In this document: positions 35,771 through 44,740 of the stretch, one piece after another
Position numbering within the stretch: position 1 is the stretch's first letter
How the letters are laid out: each line of letters starts with the position of its first letter
DNA from: Planctomycetota bacterium
Lineage (GTDB): Bacteria > Planctomycetota > Planctomycetia > Gemmatales > Gemmataceae
Direction of reading: 5' to 3'
Assembly: GCA_003671255.1 (NCBI GenBank)
Contig: QWPF01000012.1
Location: forward strand, 1 to 45,144
Length of the DNA: 45,144 nucleotides
Program-made: the position numbers and the translations under genes
The notes under the pieces: model-generated
What the model saw: only the letters and a program-made list of their open reading frames with translations
What the model was told of the DNA's origin: nothing
Database searches by the model: none

Positions 35771-36315
35771 AAAAGCTCCGGCTTCTCTAGGGAAATTGCA
35801 TGAATGTGAGTAAGTCCTATGGCCATGGCATCTGCAACATCGGGTGGCTCGGGCAATTCAGCCAAGCCTAATTCTCTTTGAATAGCCCATTGCACTTGCA
35901 ACTTTCCTGCCCTGCCACTGCCTGTCAAAGTTTTTTTAACGCGGGTAGGATTATAACTGGTGACCGACAATTTATATTGGGCAGCAGCAAGGAGAATAAC
36001 GCCTCGGGCATGGGCCATTAAGATTGCAGTACGAGGGTGTTTATAATGGGAGAACAGTTGTTCGACTGCCATGGACTGAGGTTTAAACTGTTCGATAATT
36101 TCCATCAAACTATCGTAAAGAGAGGCAATACGAACTTGAAGTAATTTACTTCCCGAATCTTTGGTGGAAATGATACCGGCTTCAAGGAGCTTGGCGCCTT
36201 GCCCAACTTTCTCCAATACCGAATACCCGGTAACCTGCAAACCAGGATCAATGCCCAGAACTCTTTTAAAGGTCTGGGGTTGTAGTTCCCGAATGTTTGA
36301 AGAGGCAATAGCCAT
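35767..36315 (-). CDS. ruvC: Crossover junction endonuclease RuvC
   Basis: RuvC (182 residues) cuts Holliday junctions symmetrically. The catalytic Asp is in RVLGIDPGLQVTGYSVLE, the Glu in SMAVEQLFSHYKHP, and the acidic pair in PPDVADAMAIGLTH near the end; SGRAGKLQVQWAI supplies the DNA-contact helix. GGAAG lies 5 bases before the ATG at 36315; the upstream ATG at 36327 lacks a site. It overlaps ruvA by 4 bases and starts 33 bases after cysS. Confidence 0.96.
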   Translation of the reverse strand: MAIASSNIRELQPQTFKRVLGIDPGLQVTGYSVLEKVGQGAKLLEAGIISTKDSGSKLLQVRIASLYDSLMEIIEQFKPQSMAVEQLFSHYKHPRTAILMAHARGVILLAAAQYKLSVTSYNPTRVKKTLTGSGRAGKLQVQWAIQRELGLAELPEPPDVADAMAIGLTHIHAISLEKPELL

Positions 36316-36348
36316 GAGTTCTTCCATGAAAAGTCAAAGAAGGCTGTA

Positions 36349-37830
36349 TTAAGGCCCAACACGCCAGCCGGTTTCTCCGGGCCTGTCTTCCAAAGTGATG
36401 TTAAGCTCGGTCAGCCTTTTACGAACCTGATCAGCCAAGGCAAAATTCTTAGCCTTCCTAGCATCAGCACGAATATCGATCAGGAGGCTCATTATGCCAT
36501 CCATCAACTGGTTGTTACCTTGGTTGTTTGCAGTTTCTTGTGGTTCAAGAAACAATCCGAGAATCTGGGTGATTTCCCTGAAAACACTAACAGCAGCAAG
36601 GAATTCAACCTTGGCTTCGGGATTGGCTTCGGGGGTATCAATCTTCGATTGATCAGCAAAGCGATTAAGAGCATTAAGAAACTCGTGGAGGGTGCCCAGC
36701 GCACCGCCCGAGTTAAAATCATCCGAGAAAGCATCGAGAAAAGAATCTCGATGCTTATAAATCTCTGAAAGAAAAGCGGAAAGCCCCTGAGGCGTAGGCT
36801 GGTGCTTTATCTTCCCAATAACCTGATAAAAGCTATTACCACTGATGCGTTTAACCCGGTCAAAAAACCGATAAAAGGAGTCAAGCGACCTGCGGAGTTC
36901 GAGCAAACGATCTTCGCTATATTCAATGGGGCTTCGATAATGCGATGTTAAAAGCAGATACCTGAGAGTTTCGGGCTGATGCTTTTTCAATAACTCAGTG
37001 ACCACGATTTCGTTACCTTCGCTCTTCGACATTTTCTTATCGCCCGTCTTCATCAATCCATTATGAAGCCAGTATCGTGCAAAAGTCTTTCCTGTGAAGG
37101 ATTCGGATTGCGCCAGTTCATTTTCATGATGGGGAAACTGTAAATCTAAACCTCCCCCATGCATATCGAAGGATTCGCCCAACAATTTCATGCTCATCGC
37201 AGAGCATTCGATGTGCCAACCGGGCCTTCCCGAACCCCATGGGCTTTCCCACATCGGTTCGCCAGGCTTAGCACCTTTCCACAACGCAAAGTCACCGGGG
37301 TTCCTTTTTCGTTCGTTTATTTCAATCCGAGCTCCTGCCTCAAGTTGTTCCGGGTCTCGGTTGCAAAGCTTTCCGTAATCTTCATCTTTGGAAACATCAA
37401 AATAAACATCACCTGCCGAGGGATAGGCAAAACCCTTTTCGATCAAACCGCTGATCATCGATTGAATTTCGCCAATGTAATGAGTGGCTCTGGGAAAATG
37501 ATCAATGCCGGTAACTTGAAGTTTCTTAAGATTGGCAAGATAATCCGCAGTCACTCTTTCTGCGAGTTCCGTCACCGTGGTATTTTGTTTTTTTGATTCA
37601 ACAATAAGTTTGTCATCAACATCAGTGATGTTCACAACAAAGTTCACTTGGTAATCAAGATAAGAAAGAAACCGCTTGATGGTATCAAAGATAACGGGGC
37701 CGACCATATGCCCAACATGGCTAGGTTTGTAAACTGTGGGGCCACAAACATACATGCCCACCTTCTTAGGTTGGAATGTTTGAAAATCTTCTTTTTGGCG
37801 AGTAAGCGTGTTGTAAACTTTAATCTGCAT
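36349..37830 (-). CDS. cysS: Cysteinyl-tRNA synthetase
   Basis: CysRS (493 residues) charges tRNA-Cys. The zinc-binding MYVCGPTVY and the HIGH-type motif PSHVGHMVGP are near residues 26-45. WHIECSAMSMKLLG and FPHHENELAQSES hold the other zinc ligands, and KKMSKSEGN is the KMSKS loop. The DALR-type C-terminal region is present, ending FALADQVRKRLTELNI. Length is usual. AAAGGA lies 6 bases before the ATG. Confidence 0.97.
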   Translation of the reverse strand: MQIKVYNTLTRQKEDFQTFQPKKVGMYVCGPTVYKPSHVGHMVGPVIFDTIKRFLSYLDYQVNFVVNITDVDDKLIVESKKQNTTVTELAERVTADYLANLKKLQVTGIDHFPRATHYIGEIQSMISGLIEKGFAYPSAGDVYFDVSKDEDYGKLCNRDPEQLEAGARIEINERKRNPGDFALWKGAKPGEPMWESPWGSGRPGWHIECSAMSMKLLGESFDMHGGGLDLQFPHHENELAQSESFTGKTFARYWLHNGLMKTGDKKMSKSEGNEIVVTELLKKHQPETLRYLLLTSHYRSPIEYSEDRLLELRRSLDSFYRFFDRVKRISGNSFYQVIGKIKHQPTPQGLSAFLSEIYKHRDSFLDAFSDDFNSGGALGTLHEFLNALNRFADQSKIDTPEANPEAKVEFLAAVSVFREITQILGLFLEPQETANNQGNNQLMDGIMSLLIDIRADARKAKNFALADQVRKRLTELNITLEDRPGETGWRVGP

Positions 37831-37862
37831 CTATAATCCTTTACTTAACAACCCGTTCCACT

Positions 37863-38339
37863 CTAGGAACGACCCAAAAGAACCACCGCCTGGCAACTCA
37901 TTGCCTCGGCCCTTCCAATAAACCCGACTTTTTCGCCTGTCTTCGCTTTTACATTCACACACGAAGCATCCAAGGAAAGCAACCGGGCCAGGTTATCTCT
38001 GATGCGAGGTTTCACCATCCCCAATTTTGGCTCCTGAGCAAAAATAATGACATCTACATTGATAAGATGCCAGCCCAGACTTGCAATTTGAACCAGAGAA
38101 TGTTGCAGAAAGATTGAAGAATCAACATCTTTATTGGCAGCATCCGTATCGGGGAAGGCATCGCCTATATCCCCAAGGCCTGCAGCCCCAAGGATGGCAT
38201 CGGTAAGGGCATGAAGCACAATATCCGCATCACTATGGCCCGATAATCCACGCGGGTAATCAACTAAGATTCCGCCTAGTATAAGCTTTCTTCCTGCTTC
38301 AAGCCTATGCGTATCGTGGCCAATTCCAACCCGATTCAT
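37863..38339 (-). CDS. ispF: 2-C-methyl-D-erythritol 2,4-cyclodiphosphate synthase IspF
   Basis: IspF (158 residues) forms MEcPP in the MEP isoprenoid pathway. Its zinc site is shown by VGIGHDTHRLEAGR and by LSGHSDADIVLHALTDAILG. GDIGDAFPDTD, the DVIIFAQEPKL block and AKTGEKVGFIGRAEAM follow. Length is standard for the single-domain enzyme. It lies between dnaB and cysS; ispD is not seen here. Confidence 0.97.
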   Translation of the reverse strand: MNRVGIGHDTHRLEAGRKLILGGILVDYPRGLSGHSDADIVLHALTDAILGAAGLGDIGDAFPDTDAANKDVDSSIFLQHSLVQIASLGWHLINVDVIIFAQEPKLGMVKPRIRDNLARLLSLDASCVNVKAKTGEKVGFIGRAEAMSCQAVVLLGRS

Positions 38340-38357
38340 TACGGGGCTCCATCCTTG

Positions 38358-39719
38358 TTAGTTGTCAAAAGGCACGCCTACTGCAAAGCTCTCAAAGCGC
38401 ATCATATGTTTGTTGAAGGTAAGGGTGATGTCGCCTATGGGCCCGTTACGCTGTTTTCCGATGATCACTTCGGTAAGGCCTTCATGCTGCCCTGGCTCAA
38501 ATCTTTCGGGCCGGTGCAAAAGTATCACGGTATCTGCATCTTGTTCGATGCTCCCCGATTCACGCAAATCCGAAAGTCTCGGCTTGTGATCTTGCCTATC
38601 TTCAGAAGAACGATTCACCTGTGCCAATGCGATAACGGGGATGGAAAGTTCCCGTGCCAGCCCTTTTAACCTACGGCTAATTTGAGCCACCTGCTCCTGC
38701 CTGGGGTCTCTACGATTTTCAGGCTCAATTAGCTGTAAATAATCGATCACGACCATTTTAAGATCATTTCTTAACTTCAATCGCCTAGCATTTGCTGCTA
38801 TTCGAAGCATACCCTGGCCAGGCGAGTCATCGATGAAAATCTTCGCATTTCTCATCACGCCGCTGGCTGCAATCAGCCTTTCCATATCTTCAGCATTCAT
38901 CACACCTTTACGCAATTTCTGGGCATCAACTCGGGCATGAGAGCATAAAAGTCTCTCGACGATTTCCACCCGCGATTGTTCCAACGAACAAAACAACACC
39001 GTCGATTTCTCGTCTACAGCAATATTGCGAATCAAGTTCAATGCAAATGCAGTTTTCCCAACCGATGGCCTCGCTGCGATGATTATCATTTCACTATTCT
39101 GAAACCCTGCGGTTACTTCGTCCAAGTCTGGGTAGCCACTGCTTATTCCACTTATTGACGAACCACCCCTTGTTTGACGGTGATCAATTCGATCAAAGGT
39201 TTCTTCCAGAATTTTTTCCATGCCATAGACACGCCCAGTTACACCTCGCTCTGCAACATCAAGCATTTTTCCCGTGGCCTGATGCAGCAATTCATCCGCT
39301 GGACCAACTTGGTCGTAAGCATCCCGAAGGATTTCATTGCTTACATTAATGAGCGAGCGTACGATCGATCGATCGCGCACAATATGTGCATAGTGCACCG
39401 CATTGGCAGCGGTGGGTGCAGCGTCCCAAAGCTCGGCCAAGGCCCCATAGCCTCCGACATCATCGATTTGATTCGCTTGTTTTAGGGCTTCGGTGAGAAC
39501 GACTAAATCAACAGGTTTGCCTGACTCGTAAAGAACGAGCATAGCTTTGTAGATTTTTTGATGGGCATCGGAATAGAAGTTATCAACATTAAGGATTTGA
39601 ACGACATCGCCAATGACATCGTTGCTTCTGAACATACTACCTAGAACAGATCGTTCAGAATCAAGGCTTTGGGGCAAAAGTCGCCCCGAGCCTGAACTAT
39701 CATAACTGGCAGAAGCCAT
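38358..39719 (-). CDS. dnaB: Replicative DNA helicase DnaB
   Basis: DnaB (453 residues) unwinds DNA at the replication fork. The N-terminal domain starts at PQSLDSERSVLGSMF. The RecA-like domain has Walker A ARPSVGKTAFALN, Walker B LKMVVIDYLQLIEP, and the conserved ELSIPVIALAQVNRSSEDR and SDLRESGSIEQDADTVI. No intein is present. GGGAGG lies 6-7 bases before the ATG. A perfect palindrome CTTCCCGGGAAG lies between bL9 and this gene. Confidence 0.97.
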   Translation of the reverse strand: MASASYDSSGSGRLLPQSLDSERSVLGSMFRSNDVIGDVVQILNVDNFYSDAHQKIYKAMLVLYESGKPVDLVVLTEALKQANQIDDVGGYGALAELWDAAPTAANAVHYAHIVRDRSIVRSLINVSNEILRDAYDQVGPADELLHQATGKMLDVAERGVTGRVYGMEKILEETFDRIDHRQTRGGSSISGISSGYPDLDEVTAGFQNSEMIIIAARPSVGKTAFALNLIRNIAVDEKSTVLFCSLEQSRVEIVERLLCSHARVDAQKLRKGVMNAEDMERLIAASGVMRNAKIFIDDSPGQGMLRIAANARRLKLRNDLKMVVIDYLQLIEPENRRDPRQEQVAQISRRLKGLARELSIPVIALAQVNRSSEDRQDHKPRLSDLRESGSIEQDADTVILLHRPERFEPGQHEGLTEVIIGKQRNGPIGDITLTFNKHMMRFESFAVGVPFDN

Positions 39720-39786
39720 GGGAATCCTCCCGGCAAGTGACTTCCCGGGAAGAAAAGCGCCCCGGTTGAATGAGGGCTAATCTAAA

Positions 39787-40302
39787 TTACTTTCCGGGAA
39801 TTACAGCAACAGTAAGTTCTGTTTCGATATCGTAACCAAGATTCAGCTTAACAGCATAGATGCCGGTTTCTTTGATGGCACCCTCGAGACGAATCATATC
39901 TTCTTCGATCATAAGATTCTTCGCTTTGAGAGCCTTCAAAATTTCCGCTGCACCCACAGAACCGTAAAGATGACCTTCTTCATTGACTCTGGATTCAATA
40001 TTCACACCACCAAGGCGAACAATTTGTTCAGCCATGGCTTTAAGGTCGGCGTGACGAGCATCTCGTGCTTGCTGAAGTTTGACTTTGAATCGGTCAAGGA
40101 GGCGCAAGTTATGTTGGGAAGGCGCAGTTGCAAGGCCCCTGGGCAAAAGAAAGTTTCTGCCATAGCCATGGCGAACTTCGACGACTTCGCCTTGTTTGCC
40201 TACATGAAGCACATCCTGAGTAAGAACCAGCAGCATGCCGCCTGTTTTACCTTTGATTACCTGTGCGCGTTTTCGTTTATTCGGTTCCATGGTAGTACTC
40301 AT
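39787..40302 (-). CDS. rplI: Large ribosomal subunit protein bL9, with N-terminal extension
   Basis: The 171-residue protein is bL9: MLLVLTQDVLHVGKQGEVVE and VRHGYGRNFLLPRGLAT match the N-terminal domain, and the C-terminal domain ends LGYDIETELTVAVIPGK. The normal start is at about residue 23, so a 22-residue basic extension (MSTTMEPNKRKRAQVIKGK) precedes it. GGGAG lies 8 bases before the ATG at 40302, which supports the longer form. It follows ssb by 26 bases. Confidence 0.95.
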   Translation of the reverse strand: MSTTMEPNKRKRAQVIKGKTGGMLLVLTQDVLHVGKQGEVVEVRHGYGRNFLLPRGLATAPSQHNLRLLDRFKVKLQQARDARHADLKAMAEQIVRLGGVNIESRVNEEGHLYGSVGAAEILKALKAKNLMIEEDMIRLEGAIKETGIYAVKLNLGYDIETELTVAVIPGK

Positions 40303-40328
40303 CTTTTTAACTCCCTAAGCCCTTCTAT

Positions 40329-40829
40329 TTAGAAGGGAAGTTCTTCATCTTCACGAGGAGCAGGGCGATTGCCGCCTTCTTCTGCAAAATCCTCTGCACC
40401 AAAATCATAAGCGTCGCCACCTGAAGATGCCCCACCTTTACGAGGTGCACCTTTGGACTGGCCACCACTGCCGTCTTCTGAATTACCTCGGCCATCAAGC
40501 ATTTGCAGGCTATCAACTACTATTTTGAGAGCTTGCCTTTTCTCGCCAGCCTGAGAAGTCCACTGTTCCAAAATTATATGACCTTCAAGGTAGCATTGCT
40601 TGCCTTTGGTCATCATTTGTTCAACACGGTCAGCAAGTTTGCCGTAATCACCACGATTAAAAGCCTGACAATCAAGAAAAACCGGCTCATCAACCCACTC
40701 GCCGCCTTTTTTAGTCCGATTATTAACCGCAAAACCAAACTTTGCAACTTTGCCACCATTACTAAAGGTTCGAATCTCAGGATCTCTGGTCAATCTACCA
40801 ATAAGCATTACTTTGTTGAGGTTCGCCAT
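40329..40829 (-). CDS. ssb: Single-stranded DNA-binding protein
   Basis: SSB (166 residues) covers single-stranded DNA and recruits repair and replication proteins through its tail. The OB-fold opens MANLNKVMLIGRLTRDPEIR, with GEWVDEPVFLDCQAF and CYLEGHIILEQW. A Gly-rich linker leads to the acidic tip REDEELPF, equivalent to DDDIPF. AGGAG lies 9-10 bases before the ATG. It sits between rpsF and rplI. Confidence 0.96.
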   Translation of the reverse strand: MANLNKVMLIGRLTRDPEIRTFSNGGKVAKFGFAVNNRTKKGGEWVDEPVFLDCQAFNRGDYGKLADRVEQMMTKGKQCYLEGHIILEQWTSQAGEKRQALKIVVDSLQMLDGRGNSEDGSGGQSKGAPRKGGASSGGDAYDFGAEDFAEEGGNRPAPREDEELPF

Positions 40830-40948
40830 GGTGTCACTACTCCTGTGAAATTAACGGTACTTTTTGCCAACTGAAAGCTTGTTTCAAGATAAATTAGAAA
40901 TCCTACAAAGCAAGCCTAGCAGCAATAAAGTTACAATGAAAACCCGCG

Positions 40949-41413
40949 TTAATCTTTGTTGTCATAGCGACGACCACCGCCACCACCGCCACCACTACGG
41001 CGAGGGCCACGGTCATCTTCTTGGAAATAATCTTCACCCGTAGGATCTTGTTGAACCGTTTGCAATGCAACAGGCCTGTCTTCACGGGCCAAAGAAACCA
41101 TAACATCCACGAGCTTGGGATCAATTTTGAGAAAAAGAAAACGAAGGATGTTTTCATTAAGGAGGCAGTCCTTTTCGACTTCCACCAAACTTGGCCCTTC
41201 CATTTTAATATAAAGCAAATAATAAAGGGCTTTCTTTTGGCCCTTCACGGTATACGCCAATTTACGATCGTCCCAGGGGCGGGAGATCAATACTTCTGCC
41301 TTGTGTTTTTCAAGGATGGCATGAATCTGGTTCGATAATTCTGTGGTATTTCCAGCGACCTTGTTCGTGTCGAGCAAAAACATGCATTCATAAACATTCA
41401 CATTCACTGCCAT
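40949..41413 (-). CDS. rpsF: Small ribosomal subunit protein bS6, with Gly-rich tail
   Basis: The 154-residue protein is bS6: YECMFLLDTNKVAGNT, DDRKLAYTVKGQKKALYYLLY and LNENILRFLFLKIDPKLVD match the family. The C-terminus adds about 45 residues beyond the usual length, ending in an Arg/Gly tail with seven Gly in a row (SGGGGGGGRRYDNKD). The function of the tail is unknown. A 119-base gap separates it from ssb downstream, where no gene is seen; rpsR, often found here in other bacteria, is absent. Confidence 0.93.
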   Translation of the reverse strand: MAVNVNVYECMFLLDTNKVAGNTTELSNQIHAILEKHKAEVLISRPWDDRKLAYTVKGQKKALYYLLYIKMEGPSLVEVEKDCLLNENILRFLFLKIDPKLVDVMVSLAREDRPVALQTVQQDPTGEDYFQEDDRGPRRSGGGGGGGRRYDNKD

Positions 41414-41455
41414 GATTTACACCCTATCCTTGATAAGAAAACTACAAAACTTTTA

Positions 41456-42022
41456 TTACTTTACCGGGCCATTGAATCGATTCATGCAAACATGAATCCC
41501 ATCCTTAACCCAGCTCCAAACCGCATCCACCGCATCATCTACCATCATTTTCGCTTCGGTCATCTCGTGAGGCCTGAATTTACCCAATACATAACCAGCT
41601 AAATTCGCTTCACTCGGACCACCAACACCAAGCCTTACTCTCGGGTAATTCGTACTACCCAATTTATTTTGTATGTCTCGGAGGCCATTATGCCCACCGT
41701 GACCACCTTCCGCACGAACCCTTATTTTACCCAAAGGCAAGTTCACATCATCGCATAACACCAGCAAATCACAAAACTCAACCCGGTAAAATCCTAATAT
41801 CTCAGATACGCAAGAACCACTAAGATTTATAAATGTCATGGGCTTTACAACTAAAATCTTTTCCTCGCCCTTAACCACCTGACATACCGCACCGTGAAAC
41901 TTTAATGCGTACTTTCCATCCCCATCCGTCTTCGCAATTTTATCAAGTACATCAAAACCTATGTTATGGCGGGTACCATCGTAATCAACACCAGGGTTCC
42001 CCAAACCCACGACCACCTTCAT
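41456..42022 (-). CDS. pth: Peptidyl-tRNA hydrolase
   Basis: Pth (188 residues) releases peptides from peptidyl-tRNA that dropped off ribosomes. VVGLGNPGVDYDGTRHNIGF holds the conserved Asn and the catalytic His, MTFINLSGSCVSEIL follows, and LVLCDDVNLPLGKIRVRAEG contains the catalytic Asp pair. GGHGGHNGLRDIQNKLGS is the third signature. It lies between bL25 and bS6 as in many bacteria. Confidence 0.96.
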   Translation of the reverse strand: MKVVVGLGNPGVDYDGTRHNIGFDVLDKIAKTDGDGKYALKFHGAVCQVVKGEEKILVVKPMTFINLSGSCVSEILGFYRVEFCDLLVLCDDVNLPLGKIRVRAEGGHGGHNGLRDIQNKLGSTNYPRVRLGVGGPSEANLAGYVLGKFRPHEMTEAKMMVDDAVDAVWSWVKDGIHVCMNRFNGPVK

Positions 42023-42058
42023 ACGCCTGCCCTTTTGTTAAATTCAAAAGGCCACTAA

Positions 42059-42703
42059 TTATTCTTCTTCTTCAGCTACTGGCTTGGGTTTCTTGATAAC
42101 CTCAGGTTCGGTAGCAGCAGCGCCAAGTTCTGGAGGAATCGTTGAAGCCACTTCAGCTTTAGCGGAAACAATATGTACAACAACTGCATCTTCATCCGCA
42201 AGGAATTTAACCCCTTCAGGAGCTATTAATTGCTTCACATGGATCACGCCACCCAATTGTAATTCACTTACATTGACGCGAATCACCTCAGGAATATTTA
42301 ACACCAAGCACTCAATGTGAATCGAATGCATGGGCATATCAAGAACACCGCCTGCCAACAGACCAGGCGCAGTGCCCTTCAATTCAAGAGGAACCGTGAT
42401 ATGGATTTTCTCATCAGCGCTTACGCGGGAAAAATCGACATGAATCACATCATTTCCCAAATAATCCCATTGTACATCCCGGATTAGTGCTTTTTCGACC
42501 TTGCCATCCGTTTCGAGATCTACAAGGCGTACGCCATGCTTTACGATTTTTATTAATTCAACATGGCTTGCAGAAAGGCTTACAGCGCTTTCTTTATGGC
42601 CATAGACAACACAGGGCACCATGCCTGTTTTTCTAAGCTTTTTAGCAGCTTTTGAGCCTTGTTCTTTGCGCGTGTGTGCCGTTACTTTTACAACTTGAAC
42701 CAT
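42059..42703 (-). CDS. rplY: Large ribosomal subunit protein bL25 (Ctc/TL5 form)
   Basis: The 214-residue protein is the two-domain Ctc/TL5 form of bL25, which binds 5S rRNA. The N-terminal domain contains RKEQGSKAAKKLRKTGMVPC and VVYGHKESAVSL; the second domain has VPLELKGTAPGLLAGGVLD, VSELQLGGVIHVKQLIAPEG and ends in an acidic tail (KPVAEEEE). The ATG at 42703 starts the family block; an in-frame extension to 42742 lacks support. It is the first gene of the run bL25-pth-bS6-ssb-bL9-dnaB. Confidence 0.95.
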   Translation of the reverse strand: MVQVVKVTAHTRKEQGSKAAKKLRKTGMVPCVVYGHKESAVSLSASHVELIKIVKHGVRLVDLETDGKVEKALIRDVQWDYLGNDVIHVDFSRVSADEKIHITVPLELKGTAPGLLAGGVLDMPMHSIHIECLVLNIPEVIRVNVSELQLGGVIHVKQLIAPEGVKFLADEDAVVVHIVSAKAEVASTIPPELGAAATEPEVIKKPKPVAEEEE

Positions 42704-42782
42704 GACATTTATACCTGAAAAAATAATATAGGAACCTGCCACTGCTGGGAAGTTCTCTCGAATGTCTCAATGCAGATAAGAT

Positions 42783-42811
42783 ATTATCGTAAACAGAAGG
42801 GCAAGGTGCAA
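42783..42811 (-). promoter_or_regulatory. Sigma70-type promoter candidate before bL25
   Basis: On the minus strand, TTGCAC (42806-42811) and GATAAT (42783-42788) are exactly 17 bases apart, close to the TTGACA/TATAAT consensus. Transcription would start near 42776, giving a leader of about 73 bases before the bL25 ATG at 42703. It is well placed to drive the ribosomal-protein/replication gene run. Confidence 0.55.
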
Positions 42812-42846
42812 TAGGCTGAAGAAAAAAACCTCAATTTAACAAGAAT

Positions 42847-43788
42847 TTATGCAGCTTTCTTGAGACTTTTTGATCGATCTTGATTGGGTAATACTAGCAC
42901 GCCAGCGAGTCTGCTGCCTGAATCTTCAATTCTTCCAAGTATTTCTTCCACAGTTGCAGATCCAGATTTGCTTGCAGGCACTAAAAGACAAATCCCATCA
43001 CATTCTCTTGCCAATCCTAAAGATCCTGACTCTTCCGACCAGATTCCACCATCGATAAGAATTAGACGGTGCTGCTTCCTTAATGTCCGTACTAATCCCC
43101 TAGGTGAACGAACGATCAGTCGTGGGCCGTTTTTTGCATTAACACTTCGGCTTCCCGCTGTCACCACTTTTAATCCGGTTATTCCCGATTCTTGCAGGCA
43201 ATCTTCAAGCTCGGCTTTGCCCGAAACCACATCCTGCCAACCAGGGCACTCCGGTAACCCTAGCCAACGCTGTAAATTTCCCGCGTTTTCCCTAGCTTCC
43301 ACCAACACCACTTCTCCACACAACGCAGCTTCTTTCGCAAGCTTTAGAACAGCATCCGCAATTTGCACTGCTGGAGGAGTTACAAATAACAAGGTCCCTT
43401 CTTGTTTGGTTGGAAATTCCGCAATCAAGCTTTTCATCAAGTCTGCGTAGCAACCACCTTCATCTTCTGAAACTTCGCTTTTAACAGGGGAAAAGACTGC
43501 AGGAATGGCGGGCGCAATCTCTGGTTCGATCGTACTTAATTTTAATTTGGGGCTTTCAACAGCAGGCTTAATACTCATGACATCGGGCGAACCAACAACA
43601 TAACCTTTGGGCCCAACTTCTATAAAAGAAAAGCCGTTGCTGAGATTATTATCTTGAGGCTGCTCTACTGCGGATTCCTGAATGGGCGCAGTTTCCTGAA
43701 TTGGGACAGGTGCTACATCAATTTTTTTGGTTTTACGACCGGTTTTGGGTTTCGACCCCGAACCTAGCGCATCGAACATTCTTGCCAT
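42847..43788 (-). CDS. BY-kinase/CpsD-like P-loop-fold protein with degenerate Walker motifs
   Basis: The 313-residue protein starts MARMFDALGSG, similar to the opening of BY-kinase-like ATPases. After a Pro-rich linker of about 100 residues comes a MinD/CpsD-type domain: YADLMKSLIAEFPTKQEGTL, CGEVVLVEARENAGNLQRWL, PGWQDVVSGKAELEDCL and GLKVVTAGS track the CpsD pattern closely. The Walker A segment reads VTPPAVQIADAVLKLA (136-151), without the GxGK[ST] lysine, and the usual LIDAD is LVEAR (162-166). A Walker B-like LILIDGG remains at 242-248. ATP hydrolysis is doubtful. The next gene upstream is an ExeA-like ATPase, and such pairs occur near exopolysaccharide genes. GGAGG lies 10 bases before the ATG. 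Confidence 0.75.
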   Translation of the reverse strand: MARMFDALGSGSKPKTGRKTKKIDVAPVPIQETAPIQESAVEQPQDNNLSNGFSFIEVGPKGYVVGSPDVMSIKPAVESPKLKLSTIEPEIAPAIPAVFSPVKSEVSEDEGGCYADLMKSLIAEFPTKQEGTLLFVTPPAVQIADAVLKLAKEAALCGEVVLVEARENAGNLQRWLGLPECPGWQDVVSGKAELEDCLQESGITGLKVVTAGSRSVNAKNGPRLIVRSPRGLVRTLRKQHRLILIDGGIWSEESGSLGLARECDGICLLVPASKSGSATVEEILGRIEDSGSRLAGVLVLPNQDRSKSLKKAA

Positions 43789-43825
43789 CCTTGAAAAACC
43801 TCCGTTTAGGCAATGCAGCCTAATC

Positions 43826-44740
43826 CTAGGCAGTCCTGCCTAATTCGCCATGATTTAATAATCGGACTTCTGGGCCCTGCACTCGATCGATGTTTTGCAA
43901 AAGATCAAATTCTTTGTTTTCGCGAACTTGAAGCCAGGGGCGTTTCAGCAATTCAATCGCAGTTTGTACATGCTCAAGATCCAGCCTATTCTGCCCCGCC
44001 TGAGTTACTTGTTGGTGCGAAAGTTCTCCCACCTGATTCAAGATCCGCGGGATACCACAGCTAAAAGAAACCAGCTTTTCAAGAGCGCTTTCAGTAAAGT
44101 AGCCCGGCAACTTTTGCGCAATTCTGGCATGATGGATTAAATAATCAGCGGCTTCATATTTGCCCAAAGGCTCAAGGGTTGGGCAAAAAGTGATGCGTTG
44201 TCTGAAAGATTCAAAGTATGATTTTTTAAGTGTTTCAAGGATATCGGGCTGCGATAAAAGAACAACTTGGGCGGCCCTGCCCCCTCCGGTTTCAAGATTT
44301 CCTATCAAACGGTATTCTTCGAGCAATTCCGGGTGCAACAGGTGTGCCTCATCCTGAATGATCAACGCTGGCCCATGCTCTGCAAAAGATTCATAAAGTT
44401 TTTCGGTGAGATCCATGCGCAACTCTTGGGCAGTTTGTTTAACACTGGATAACCCAAGATCAAAAAGAATACCCTTGAGCAAACCTAGTGTGTTATCAAA
44501 TCTGGCATGGGGAAGAAAAGCTACTGCTTTAGGGTTTTCAAGTCGTTGCAATAATATTTGAGCTAATAATGTTTTTCCCAATCCGGGCTGCCCTATTAAG
44601 AGCGCAAAAGGTTCGCCAAATTCCAATGCTTTTACAAGCCCCGCCAACGCTACCTCGTGTCCCGTTGATGGGTAATAGCACGAAGCGTTTGGGGTGGTGG
44701 GGAAAAATCTGCCTGAGGTATCGTTATTCAGGCCAACCAT
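43826..44740 (-). CDS. ExeA-like AAA+ ATPase
   Basis: The 304-residue ATPase resembles ExeA/GspA and the XrtA-associated ATPases. Walker A is LIGQPGLGKTLLAQ (48-61) and Walker B ALIIQDEAHLLHPELL (125-140). Sensor-like QVVLLSQPDILETLKK and the arginine-containing SFRQRITFCPTLEPL follow, then FSCGIPRILNQVGELSHQQ, a typical end of this family. The tail lacks the peptidoglycan-binding domain of ExeA. The ATG at 44740 has AGGAGA upstream; a TTG at 44746 is possible. It lies 37 bases before the BY-kinase-like gene, so they are probably co-transcribed. Confidence 0.88.
   Translation of the reverse strand: MVGLNNDTSGRFFPTTPNASCYYPSTGHEVALAGLVKALEFGEPFALLIGQPGLGKTLLAQILLQRLENPKAVAFLPHARFDNTLGLLKGILFDLGLSSVKQTAQELRMDLTEKLYESFAEHGPALIIQDEAHLLHPELLEEYRLIGNLETGGGRAAQVVLLSQPDILETLKKSYFESFRQRITFCPTLEPLGKYEAADYLIHHARIAQKLPGYFTESALEKLVSFSCGIPRILNQVGELSHQQVTQAGQNRLDLEHVQTAIELLKRPWLQVRENKEFDLLQNIDRVQGPEVRLLNHGELGRTA

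Noticed and set aside
40903-41157. 84-residue minus-strand frame rich in Val/Ala after rpsF
   Set aside because: It is the shifted frame of the Gly-rich bS6 tail and has no independent support.
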